64,000 bases of DNA from Maribacter thermophilus (GTDB taxonomy: Bacteria; Bacteroidota; Bacteroidia; Flavobacteriales; Flavobacteriaceae). The position numbers and the translations under genes are program-made. The DNA is taken from positions 1,216,402-1,280,401 of the forward strand of contig NZ_LDAS01000001.1 of the NCBI RefSeq assembly GCF_001020565.1. The letters are read 5' to 3'. The notes under the pieces were generated by a model. It was given only the letters and a program-made list of their open reading frames with translations, ran no database searches and was not told the DNA's origin. Below are positions 39,901-49,000 of this stretch, one piece after another; position 1 is the stretch's first letter; each line of letters opens with the position of its first letter.

Positions 39901-40464
39901 ATGGACCGTTCCAATAAAACGCTTAAAACACCGATTAGATTGGCATTGGCAACTTTGTTGGTAGGTATAGTGATGCGAATATTAAACTGGCCATATGCCA
40001 AAATCGTAATATTTATATCTTTTTTGGCTATTGGCGTCCTATATGCCATACGTTTTAGCAAAAAGAAAAACAAGCGGCCCGTGTCTTATGTAAAAATGAT
40101 CTTGGTCTTGTTTTGGACCACTAACGGTATGCTCAGAATTTTAGACTTCCCCTACACCATAGTTTTTCAGATAGGAACAGCAATTACCTTTATCACATGG
40201 TTTGCCATGGAAGGTACCGCTTACTTTATGGATGATAACCGAAAACCAAAAAATTCCGTTACAGAAATAATATGGAATTTTGCCATGGTAATAGGGGTAC
40301 TTACCATTATATCCGGAGGCTTAATGCATCTTCTAGGTTGGGATTATGCTATTCCTACACTAACCGTAGGGCTTACCGTAGTAACGGCGTATATCTTAAA
40401 AGACATCTTTAATTCCTCAAAAAAGGAGAACAGCGATAACAATAACGAAGAATTATCGCTCTAA
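39901..40464 (+). CDS. Integral membrane protein, GldL-like helices, unknown function
   Basis: A 187-residue protein with about five or six membrane helices. The segments LNWPYAKIVIFISF, LDFPYTIVFQIGTAITF and LLGWDYAIPTLTVGLTVV repeat a theme of W/F-x-Y followed by a helix, reminiscent of GldL-like membrane proteins. The tail is polar (KKENSDNNNEE). Convergent with the comM fragment. Function not known. Confidence 0.6.
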   Translation: MDRSNKTLKTPIRLALATLLVGIVMRILNWPYAKIVIFISFLAIGVLYAIRFSKKKNKRPVSYVKMILVLFWTTNGMLRILDFPYTIVFQIGTAITFITWFAMEGTAYFMDDNRKPKNSVTEIIWNFAMVIGVLTIISGGLMHLLGWDYAIPTLTVGLTVVTAYILKDIFNSSKKENSDNNNEELSL

Positions 40465-40494
40465 AAAGCATTATAGCTAGTACAAAGTTATTTG

Positions 40495-41193
40495 TTAACC
40501 CAGCCAGCCTTCTCTATCCAGCGATCTATATTGTATGGCCTCGCTTATATGACTCCCATTTAATTCGGGTTCACCGGCCAGATCCGCAATGGTACGGGAA
40601 ACTTTTAAAATTCTATCGTAGGCCCTTGCGGATAGATTCAACCGTTCCATAGCATTTTTCAACAGCTCTTTTGATTTATTGTCAAGCCTACAGAACTCCC
40701 TTATCTGTTTGGTATTCATTTGGGCATTATAGTGAACATTTTCCAACCCTTTAAACCTTTTTGTCTGTATCTCTCTAGCGGCCGTCACTCTTTTTCTGAT
40801 CTCTACACTGCCCTCACCTTTCCGGTCTTCTGATAATTTTTCGAAAGGCACGGGGGTTACCTCTATATGAATATCTATACGATCCAAAAGAGGCCCTGAA
40901 ATCTTACCCAAATACCGTTGCATTTCTGCCGGTGAGGAGGTAACGGGAGCATCGGGATCATTAAAATACCCTCCAGGGCTTGGGTTCATACTGGCCACTA
41001 ACATAAAGCTACTTGGGTAGGTAACCGTGAAACGGGCCCTTGAAATGGTCACTTCCCTATCCTCCAAGGGTTGCCTCATAACTTCGAGTACACCGCGTTT
41101 AAACTCTGGTAATTCATCCAAAAATAGAACCCCGTTATGGGAAAGTGATATTTCTCCTGGTTGCGGGTAGGCCCCGCCGCCTACAAGGGCCAC
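40495..41193 (-). pseudogene. comM: comM (yifB family), C-terminal fragment
   Basis: The last 233 codons of the Mg-chelatase-like helicase ComM, from DVALVGGGAYPQPGEISLSH to the normal end REGWLG. It holds Walker B (GVLFLDELPEF), sensor and arginine-finger regions and the C-terminal lid domain, but lacks Walker A. A frame through the junction adds 21 residues of element sequence in front (from ATG at 41256), so a stub might be made but would be an incomplete ATPase. Its other half is at 57088-57924, and both join in frame at a Val codon. Confidence 0.95.
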
Positions 41194-41204
41194 GTCTGTT
41201 ATAT
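41184..41204 (-). other. Element/comM junction, attachment site near the C-terminal fragment
   Basis: On the - strand the element ends ATATAACAGACGT and comM resumes at GTGGCCCTTGTAGG (GTG being the Val codon of SDVALVGG). The bases shared with the other junction are GA-GT, with T or C between, so the crossover is at GA or at GT (41192-41193 if GT). Confidence 0.85.
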
Positions 41205-41256
41205 TATATATTGAGGGGGTAAAAAATATTATGAAGTATATGACTATCATTATCAA

Positions 41257-41669
41257 TATTTATCTCTTAAAAATAACCAAAATTTCCCAAAAAAACATAC
41301 CACACCCTTAATCAAATAAAATCTTAATCCCTACTGGATTTATAGGGTCAAAAAAAAAGAAAACTAAAAAAAGTAAGCGATTTTTATCTTTTAAGGGTTT
41401 AAACTCAGACTAACTTAAACCAGTCATTACCTTTGACCTATTAATCTTTTATAAGTTTAAAAAAAGTAAACTTTAAATTATTAAAAAGCTAGAATTTTTA
41501 AGATTTTAAGAAGGAAGCTCTTTGTTTTTAACTTAAAGAGTTAACGAAGTTAAATCTTTTTTTTTAGAAATGCAATTTGATAAAATTCTGTATTATTTTA
41601 TGTTAATAATCATTTAAATTATCGACGAATGGTTGATTTTGTTAAGAAACATTAACATAAAATAATAAT
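41257..41669. other. Non-coding left end of the element
   Basis: Very A+T-rich DNA with several A and T runs and no open frame that I would call a gene. The only structure I see is the 17-bp inverted repeat at 41591-41667. No terminator with a clear T-run was found here. Confidence 0.6.
41591..41667. repeat. 17-bp perfect inverted repeat with 43-bp spacer
   Basis: TATTATTTTATGTTAAT (41591-41607) and ATTAACATAAAATAATA (41651-41667) are exact reverse complements. The right arm lies 2 bp from the stop of the lipoprotein gene. It may form a weak end-of-operon hairpin, or be a recombinase or protein site. Its low complexity lowers its weight, but 17 matched positions including GTTAA/TTAAC are unlikely by chance. 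Confidence 0.65.
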
Positions 41670-42236
41670 TTAATTTATTATTTCAACTACTCCAGTATAA
41701 CTCCCATTAAATTGTCCTAAAGTTGTAACTGCATTAAAATTGAAATTAAAAGTGCCATCATTAAGTTCATTTACAATTATCCTTGCTTCTTCATTTACAA
41801 TATCATTTTGATTCATAACTGTATTATATGATTGAACCTCATTATTTGAAATTTGATATTGATTACTAAAACTTAATACTGATAAGTAGTTATTTGAGTT
41901 TCCATCCTCGTCATAGTTAAAAGTAATACTTGGTAAAATTGAAGCTTCTACTGGTACTCTAACCACAAACCCTAAACCATATTCAAAGTCATTAGAAAAT
42001 AATTGTGGATTTGAATTAAAATCTAATATTTCGCCTTTGGTTAAAAGGATTGTATAAAGACCACTATTACCTAAATTATCTCTTTTTATATAAGCATTAG
42101 TAATTTCATAACTATTATTAGCTATTGTAAAAGTGTTTTGATTATTTACATCATTCGTATTATTTTCATCAGATGATGAGCAACTAATTAATAAACCAGT
42201 CAAAAATAAAACTGTAATAAGTTTTGTAAATTTCAT
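41670..42236 (-). CDS. Small lipoprotein, unknown function (element cargo)
   Basis: A 188-residue lipoprotein (LTGLLISCSSSDENN). The mature part is Asn- and Ser-rich, mostly beta, with the periodic pattern seen in small Bacteroidota lipocalin-like lipoproteins, ending GQFNGSYTGVVEI. Its ATG overlaps the stop of the zinc-ribbon gene (ATGA), so it is the last gene of a coupled three-gene set. Function unknown. Confidence 0.7.
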   Translation of the reverse strand: MKFTKLITVLFLTGLLISCSSSDENNTNDVNNQNTFTIANNSYEITNAYIKRDNLGNSGLYTILLTKGEILDFNSNPQLFSNDFEYGLGFVVRVPVEASILPSITFNYDEDGNSNNYLSVLSFSNQYQISNNEVQSYNTVMNQNDIVNEEARIIVNELNDGTFNFNFNAVTTLGQFNGSYTGVVEIIN

Positions 42237-42715
42237 AAGACAGTAGTTTTAAATTCATTTTTTAAGTAATTCTTGATATTTGGGCTATCTACTTTTATTA
42301 ACTTTTCTTGTAATTCAGGATAAATTTTTGCACCTGTTATTCCTTTGATTTTAGTAGCTTTTATAACATCTGATTTTAATACAAAATCTAACACTAAAGG
42401 ATTGTCCAAATAAGGCTTTATAAGGCTTTTGAACAAAGTATTATAATGCCATCCTTTATCACACTCAATAAAATGTTTGAGGATATTTACCATTTGGGAT
42501 TTAATCTCATTGATAATTTTTTCCTGTTCCTCATCACTCATATTTTTCAAATTGTCAATAATTGATTTAAAATCTTCATTGGCAAAATCAATTTGTATTT
42601 GTTGCTTGTAAATTGTAGCCTTTTTACAAAAGGAACAACTCCATTTGAACTTTGGTTTATTCAGTTTATCAGGAATAAAAACTAAATTCATTGTATTTCC
42701 ACAAGAGCAATTCAT
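42233..42715 (-). CDS. Zinc-ribbon protein, unknown function (element cargo)
   Basis: A 160-residue protein that opens with MNCSCGNTMNL and WSCSFCKK, a CxC...CxxC zinc ribbon of about 35 residues. The rest is charged and helical (MSDEEQEKIINEIKSQMVN...). No signal peptide, so cytoplasmic. Overlaps both neighbours by 4 bp. I do not recognise the family. Confidence 0.65.
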   Translation of the reverse strand: MNCSCGNTMNLVFIPDKLNKPKFKWSCSFCKKATIYKQQIQIDFANEDFKSIIDNLKNMSDEEQEKIINEIKSQMVNILKHFIECDKGWHYNTLFKSLIKPYLDNPLVLDFVLKSDVIKATKIKGITGAKIYPELQEKLIKVDSPNIKNYLKNEFKTTVL

Positions 42716-42927
42716 TTTTTTCCTTTATTCATAGAATTCCCCCATATATATAGTGCTACTATAAAAATGATTATCATTACAATTAAAGCTCCAAACCCTA
42801 AACCTCCACCCCCTTTATGTGAATCATCAAATGCGTGAATTGCATCAGAATGAGCAGATGCTCCAGTTTGAGCCTTTATGTTAATTACATAAAGCATTAC
42901 AATTACAACTGATATACTTCTATTCAT
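42712..42927 (-). CDS. 71-residue exported membrane peptide (element cargo)
   Basis: A signal peptide (MNRSISVVIVMLYVINIKAQ), a short His/Asp/Gly-rich linker with GGGGLGFG, then a membrane helix (ALIVMIIIFIVALYIWG) and a basic tail. First gene of a coupled set with the zinc-ribbon and lipoprotein genes. Size and topology fit a small envelope effector or anchor; no homologue is recognised. Confidence 0.62.
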   Translation of the reverse strand: MNRSISVVIVMLYVINIKAQTGASAHSDAIHAFDDSHKGGGGLGFGALIVMIIIFIVALYIWGNSMNKGKK

Positions 42928-42978
42928 TTTATAATCTTTGTTTTAATCCATAACAATAATACAAATTAAAACTAAATA

Positions 42979-43010
42979 TAGGCAAGTTTGCCCATAGGTT
43001 TCTTTGCCTA
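42979..43010. promoter_or_regulatory. Repeated operator between divergent cargo operon and Xre gene
   Basis: GGCAA-GT-TTGCC (42981-42992) is a 12-bp dyad, and a third half-site TTGCCTA (43004-43010) is the reverse complement of TAGGCAA at 42979-42985. The group sits between the start of the three-gene cargo operon and the Xre gene, the place for an autoregulatory operator. Confidence 0.55.
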
Positions 43011-43027
43011 ATTGCACACTTTTGAGT

Positions 43028-43288
43028 GTGAAAAAATCTAATAAAACAAGAAAGCCTCCTGTAAGAAATGACAAGCTTTTAAAAGAGTTTGGTATTAATT
43101 TGCGTAAAATCCGAAAGCAAAAAGGGATTACTCAAGAACACCTAGCTTTTGAAATTGAATTGGAAATTTCACAAATAAGTAGAATTGAAAGAGGTATGTT
43201 AAACACTACCATAAGTACTGCTTATGAGATTGCTTCTGCATTAAATGTTGACTTAAAGGATTTATTTGATTTCTCTAAAAAAGATTGA
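43028..43288 (+). CDS. Xre-family transcriptional regulator
   Basis: An 86-residue helix-turn-helix protein: INLRKIRKQKGITQEHLAFEIELEISQISRIERGMLNTTI, then ASALNVDLKDLF. I chose the GTG at 43028 (VKKSNKTRKPP) because the longer frame from TTG at 43004 would run through the operator half-site. It probably represses itself and the divergent 71-residue/zinc-ribbon/lipoprotein operon. Confidence 0.82.
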   Translation: MKKSNKTRKPPVRNDKLLKEFGINLRKIRKQKGITQEHLAFEIELEISQISRIERGMLNTTISTAYEIASALNVDLKDLFDFSKKD

Positions 43289-43451
43289 GAAACAACCCTA
43301 TCTCTTAACCACTATTTTAGACCTATTTTACCCTGTTTTTTTCACAAGGGTTCTCAACTAGTACAACAATATAATCAAAGTTTGAGAAAATCATTTTGTC
43401 TAATCTTGGGAAAATGTGTTTAAAATTGTGAATTTTAAATAAAAATCTGAT

Positions 43452-43610
43452 TTATTGACCAAAGAAGTAAATATATGCTTTAAACAATCCAAAAATTACC
43501 AATAATATAATCAAAATCAAAAAACCACCCTTCATACTATCCAAAATTCTGTTAGAGTAATTATCGAAGTAATCATTATATCTTTTATCCTTTTTTTCCC
43601 TTTTTAACAT
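43452..43610 (-). CDS. 52-residue membrane peptide at the end of the restriction/repair operon
   Basis: The frame starts at the ATG at 43610 in a TAATG overlap with the SRAP stop, the same junction type as the two genes before it. The product has a charged N-terminus (MLKREKKDKRYNDYFDNYS), then one membrane helix (GGFLILIILLVIFGLF) and a short aromatic tail. The overlap and the clear helix support it as real. Role unknown; a membrane effector or anchor is a guess. Confidence 0.6.
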   Translation of the reverse strand: MLKREKKDKRYNDYFDNYSNRILDSMKGGFLILIILLVIFGLFKAYIYFFGQ

Positions 43611-44347
43611 TAAAATAAAGTATTCAATTCATCATAGTGAACTTGATTTACAATCTCTGAAATATTAGTATTTATTCTTGCATTGAATAAATCTCTACTT
43701 ACAGTAAAAGTTGATAATTGTGAATCATCAAATTTATGATTTACCAGTTCTTTGATTTCATTATCATTTAATGAATCTGATAACCAGCTTTCTTCATTTT
43801 CTTTAGATAGAATTACTGGTTGTCTTTTTCTTAAATTGTGAATATCAGCAAAAAGTGGAGATGCTGTTTTAGTTAGAATTGTGAAAGTAAAATATTCATC
43901 TATTGAAGTGTAAATTCCTGCTAGTCCAAAAACTTCATCATCAGTTCTTTTTATATGATAAGGATATTTCTTTCCTTTATAATCGTGAGGTTCATAAAAG
44001 CCTGTAACTGGAATTATACATCTTTTTGAACTGACTGACCTTTTATAAATGAAGTGTTCAAATAGCTTCTCTGATTGAGCATTAAGACCTCCACCAAATT
44101 GTACTGCTTTTTTATAATAGTCTCTTAAACCTTCTATTTTGGTGTTTGAGGGTGCAATTCCCCATGTTCCTATTGTTAGTACTGATGGTTCTTCTTGTGG
44201 TATAAATAGCATATTAGGATGTGAAAATCCATTTAGATGATATGAGGGTATGTCAAATGCATCCCTAGAATCTTCATCATATAGGCTTACTTTAAACCTA
44301 TTTTCTAATTTAACTACTTTCTTTGTCTGACTGGTATGGAAACACAT
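43610..44347 (-). CDS. SRAP domain protein (HMCES/YedK family)
   Basis: A 245-residue protein expected to form a covalent thiazolidine link with abasic sites in single-stranded DNA and protect them. The essential Cys2 is present once Met is removed (MCFHTSQ). The other conserved parts are visible: WGIAPSN, GLNAQSEK (for NARSE), TGFYEPHDY with the catalytic Glu, and DIHNLRKRQPVIL with the His. Coupled by TAATG to umuD upstream. Operon links of SRAP with SOS polymerases are established. Confidence 0.92.
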   Translation of the reverse strand: MCFHTSQTKKVVKLENRFKVSLYDEDSRDAFDIPSYHLNGFSHPNMLFIPQEEPSVLTIGTWGIAPSNTKIEGLRDYYKKAVQFGGGLNAQSEKLFEHFIYKRSVSSKRCIIPVTGFYEPHDYKGKKYPYHIKRTDDEVFGLAGIYTSIDEYFTFTILTKTASPLFADIHNLRKRQPVILSKENEESWLSDSLNDNEIKELVNHKFDDSQLSTFTVSRDLFNARINTNISEIVNQVHYDELNTLF

Positions 44348-44796
44348 TATAAATCTCTAATGAAATGTTGAACTATTCCTAAACATAAAATTGTATCATC
44401 TTCTCCAATTTCAATATTTGGAAATGATTTATTATCAGCAATTAAAATGTTTTTCTCCTTATCAAATCTTTTAACTGTAAATTCTGTATTATTTACTGAT
44501 AGAATTCCAATTTTATTATCTAATAACTCCTTATCTGACTTGACTATCAACAAATCTCCTATTTGTAAAGTTGGGTACATTGAATCTCCCTTTACTCTTA
44601 CTAAAAAAGTTGCATCAGGATTTGTTAAATATTTAGAATCCAAACTGATTCTTTGCTCTTTAAAATCGTCAGCAGGACTTGGAAACCCTGCTTGAACACC
44701 ATCTGAAAAATACTTAACCTTAATTTCATCTTCAAGTAATTCAAATGGCACAAATTCTAGTTCTGAACTTAACTTTGGTATTTTAACTATACTCAT
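44347..44796 (-). CDS. umuD: UmuD-like self-cleaving SOS protein
   Basis: A 149-residue S24 peptidase-type protein. The cleavage site is the Ala-Gly in GVQAGFPSPADD, the nucleophile Ser is in VKGDSMYPT and the Lys is in EFTVKRF. After RecA-aided self-cleavage it should form Pol V with UmuC. No DNA-binding domain is present, so it is UmuD rather than LexA. Start overlaps the umuC stop (TAATG). Confidence 0.94.
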   Translation of the reverse strand: MSIVKIPKLSSELEFVPFELLEDEIKVKYFSDGVQAGFPSPADDFKEQRISLDSKYLTNPDATFLVRVKGDSMYPTLQIGDLLIVKSDKELLDNKIGILSVNNTEFTVKRFDKEKNILIADNKSFPNIEIGEDDTILCLGIVQHFIRDL

Positions 44797-46052
44797 TATT
44801 CAACCTCTAATAATTCATTCCAGTCAGTAGTATATTTTTTTGAAAGTCTCTCTTGTCTCATCTTCCATGTTCTACCTAAATCCTGACTTCCTAATCTTAC
44901 CTTTTTTTGACCAGTAATTTTGTTCAACTTATCAATTGTTTTCATTAAAGATAAATGTTTTGGATTTTCCTCACAAAACATATTTAATTGCCTTTGATTT
45001 TCAGGAACAATTCCCATAACCATTACACCTGCCTTTTTATAATAATATCCCTCCTTGAAAATTGACTTTAAACCAATTTGAGCATATTTATTAATTGTCA
45101 ATGATGAGTTTGTAGGATAAGGTAATTTAACCACTATATTTTTTCCATATTGCCTATGGTCTTTTCTATGAGAATTAGTGTGTAAAAAAACTAAAATCAA
45201 ATTAGTACATGAGTTCTGTTTCCTCAATTTTTCAGCACATGATACTGCAAAAGTTGAAATCCTCTCTTTAACTTCATTTAAACTCGATAGGTTTTTTTCA
45301 AAAGAGCGAGTCGTTGCAATAGCTTTTTTGTTTTTGACTTCATCTAAATCTAAAGTCATTATTCCCATTAATTCTCTTTGTAGTCTTAAACCAACTATTG
45401 AAAACTCTTTTCTTACCCATTCACTAGGTAATTCAGTAAACTGATAAGCATTAAAAACATTATGTTTTTTAAGTCTATCTGAAATTCTTCTTCCAATTCC
45501 CCACACATCTTCAATTTTAGTCCATTTAAGAGCTTTTAAACGCTTTTCTTCTGTGTCGATAACATAAACCCCTTCTGTTAGGTTTTGATACTTCTTAGCT
45601 ATCTTATTTGCGATTTTAGACAAAGCTTTTGTAGGGGCTACTCCAATTGATACTGGAATTCCAGTCCACTTTTTAACTTTAGCTTTAATTTCTAAACAAT
45701 AAGAATTAAAATCATATTGGTCAAAACCTTCAAATTTCAAAAAAGCTTCATCAATTGAATAAATCTCAACATCAGGAGTATAGGTTGATAAGATATTCAT
45801 TACCCTGTTACTAATATCTCCGTATAAAGTATAGTTAGATGAAAATACATTTACACTATTTTTATTAAAAACCTCTTGGTATTGATAGGCAACTGCCCCC
45901 ATAGGTATTCCAATTTCTTTAGCTTCATTTGAACGTGCAATTACACACCCATCATTATTTGACAAAACCACAACTGGCTTTCCATTTAAGTCTGGACGAA
46001 ACACTCTTTCACAAGAGGCATAAAAGCTATTACAGTCAACTAAAGCAAACAT
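44796..46052 (-). CDS. umuC: UmuC-like Y-family DNA polymerase
   Basis: A 418-residue translesion polymerase. Catalytic carboxylates are in MFALVDCNSFYASCE and EIYSIDEAFLKF; the HhH region (DVWGIGRRISDRLKKH), the little-finger domain and a probable clamp-binding motif (RQLNMF, near residue 370) follow. I take the ATG at 46052, one base after the restriction subunit stop (TAA-A-ATG), over an upstream frame start at 46076. That places it in the same transcript as the restriction genes. Confidence 0.94.
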   Translation of the reverse strand: MFALVDCNSFYASCERVFRPDLNGKPVVVLSNNDGCVIARSNEAKEIGIPMGAVAYQYQEVFNKNSVNVFSSNYTLYGDISNRVMNILSTYTPDVEIYSIDEAFLKFEGFDQYDFNSYCLEIKAKVKKWTGIPVSIGVAPTKALSKIANKIAKKYQNLTEGVYVIDTEEKRLKALKWTKIEDVWGIGRRISDRLKKHNVFNAYQFTELPSEWVRKEFSIVGLRLQRELMGIMTLDLDEVKNKKAIATTRSFEKNLSSLNEVKERISTFAVSCAEKLRKQNSCTNLILVFLHTNSHRKDHRQYGKNIVVKLPYPTNSSLTINKYAQIGLKSIFKEGYYYKKAGVMVMGIVPENQRQLNMFCEENPKHLSLMKTIDKLNKITGQKKVRLGSQDLGRTWKMRQERLSKKYTTDWNELLEVE

Positions 46053-46053
46053 T

Positions 46054-49000
46054 TTACTCTTGGTATTCAACACCAATGACCTCTAACTGGTTTTCACTGG
46101 TAATATTGTCAATTGTCATTTTAGGAAATGCAGGATGTAAGGCTGATAATTCTAAAGTATAACTTCCAAATAAACTATCTCCTTTTTCTTGCTTTAAATT
46201 TAGCTTTCTTACAGTATATCCCTCTGGCTCATAATAATCCTTGATTGAATTATTATATATCAAACCTATCTTATCTTCTATTTGAGATAATTTGAAATCT
46301 GTATCAATTAAAATTAAATCATTAGCATTATACTTGGGATTTAGTAAACCTCCAATAACTTTTATTGCTATAACTGTATTAGGGTAATCTTTTTCAGGTA
46401 CTTTTACCCACCCTGATATTTTAACTTTAGATTGCTTTTTATAAAACCTTCTATGTGCGTTTTTAGGAGTGTAAAGAGGTAAATAAGTTTTATATTTAAG
46501 TTCCTCATCAACTGTACTCTCTACTTCAAGTGAGTTCTTAAATTTATCAAAAGTAGTTTTAGCATTTTCAACAAAATCATTCCATGAATCCCCTTCATCA
46601 AATACATCTGCATAACTATCAAGTACCATGATACCGTTGTATTTTTTTATTATATCATTCCCTTCTGCTTCATTAAGTTTTTCCAACAATTGACTTTTCT
46701 TGTTGTCAAAGAATTTTTCTCCTTTGCCCTCAACTACATAAAGCATATCTTTATACAATACGATGAAATCAGGGAAGTATTTTTTACTACCGTATGAGAA
46801 ATGAATTTGCCTATCATTTTTAATCCAAAAAGGAATTAGACCAACATTATTTTCATTAGTAATTATATCAAAATAATCAGCTAATTTCTTTTCAGTATAA
46901 GAATCGAATTTAGAATAGTCATAGATATTATTATCATATCCATAAAAATTATAACCCTCTTTAATTAGTTCGATAAGCTTTGTCTTATCTTTTAGCTTAA
47001 TCCCATCCTTGTTCTCAATTTGGTCAATCGGAATGGTAATGGTAGTCTCTGTAAATTGCTTCTTTAAGTTCCAACTATCTTCTGCAAATATTGGTTTAAA
47101 ATCTAATCGGAAATATCTTTTCTCAATGTAATTTCTGTAAAAGAATGAAAATGTATTTCTGAAATGGTTTCTAACAAGTTCTTCATCAGAATCTGAAATG
47201 TGATAATATTGCAATCCTATCTCGTTTAATTTATTCATATAAACCTGAAACTGTTTATTTATGAAATCCGTATCAGGAAGACAATACAATTGACTTGTTA
47301 CATGACCTAAAATTGATTTTGCATCTTTATTCCCTAGAATTAATTGTTTGGGTTTACCTCCTGCATTTTGAATTTGATGATGATATTCTTTTTTGTCTGC
47401 AAAAACATCAACTTCAACAAAAAAAGAGCTTGGTTTATATTTTACAAATCTTTTAATTTCATCACTTTCTCCTGAAAAGCAATTATCATCAGTAAAACTC
47501 TCAAGTATAGCATCAGTATTTGTAATTAAATCTACTAAACTTACTTTCTGACCATTTTCTTCTTTTACTTTAAAATCTGCCTTAATATGTGGCAAATACT
47601 TACCATCTAATAAATGAGATTTAACATTGTTATTAACCTGTTTCTTTTCTCTTTCATAAGAAAGATATTTATCAATCAAGCCAAATTCTTTTTGTATGGC
47701 TTGTATTTGTTCTTCAAAATTTTTCCCCTTATCACAAACTATATGTAATCTTTCTGCTTGTTGTAATAAAACATCATCAATATCATCAAATTCTCTCTTT
47801 TCTTTATTAAGCCGTACTCCTCTACCTATTATTTGTTTTACAGATGTTTTAAATTCTGTATCTGTATCATTGATTACTGCCATTGCATAGATATTAGGCA
47901 AATCAATACCTTCATCTAGCTTTTGCATATAAACTACCAGTTCAACTTCATTAGTTCTAATCTCATTAAACTTCTTTTCAGTTTCCTTATCTGACTTTCC
48001 ATGATAAAAAATTGAGGTTTCTGCAATATCCTGAATATCCTTGCTAATTTTTGATATATCATTTTGATATTCACTTTCCAATAAACCCTTTATCAAATTG
48101 ATTATTTCTAGGTCTTGAATCGCTATTTTATCCAATATGATGTTCAAGTTATCAATATCATTTGAAAGGTCATTTTTAATATAGTCAAATACAATTTGAG
48201 TATATTTTGTGTCATCTTTAACTTTTACAAAAGATATAGGCTTCAATCCTTTTGCTTTTTCATCCAATAAGACTGACTTCTTTTTAATTAAATGTATTAG
48301 GAAAAGTGTTATTAGTTTTAACCTCTCTGATTGTGGAACATCAGTTTTGGATTTTTCAACTTTTTCAGGAGTAGCTAATGCAATCGCTCTTACTAACTTT
48401 CCATGACCATCTTCTAATAAGCTTCTGATGTCATATTTGAAAGCAATAGTTTGATTCTTTTTTTCTTGGTCTCTATTGTTTTCTACTGCCGTTGCAGTAA
48501 ACTCAATAACCGATAAAGGATGAAAGTTTTTAATTATTTTACCAGACCCTCCTTTACTTTGAGCGTGATGGGCTTCATCTGTAATAATTACTAATTTCTT
48601 GTCTTGTAAAAATTGTTTTATCCCTATGGTATTTCCTTCTTCATCTTTCCATATAGCAGATTCCCACGCTTTTTCTGTATTTGTTGCATTTGCACCAAAC
48701 TTATCCATGTTAAAAATGAATATATTTGGAACATCTTTATCTGTAAAAAGATTCTGTTGATAATTATCCCCAGTAATTAAGTTATATTTAAACGGAGAAT
48801 CATCAGCCCAAACAGATTCAAAATTTCCACTTGTAAAATTCCTGACTGTTTTATGATATATATCCTTTTTTGCATGTGGAGTAATTATTAAAAAATTATC
48901 AATCCCATGCTTTTTATTTAATAAATATATGGAAGCCCCCATCAACATAGTTTTACCACTTCCTGTCGCCATTTCATAGCCTATATAAGGTGCTTTCTCC

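Noticed and set aside
43004-43027. TTG-initiated N-terminal extension of the second Xre protein
   Set aside because: It would use the operator half-site TTGCCTA as its first codons; the helix-turn-helix alignment needs none of it.
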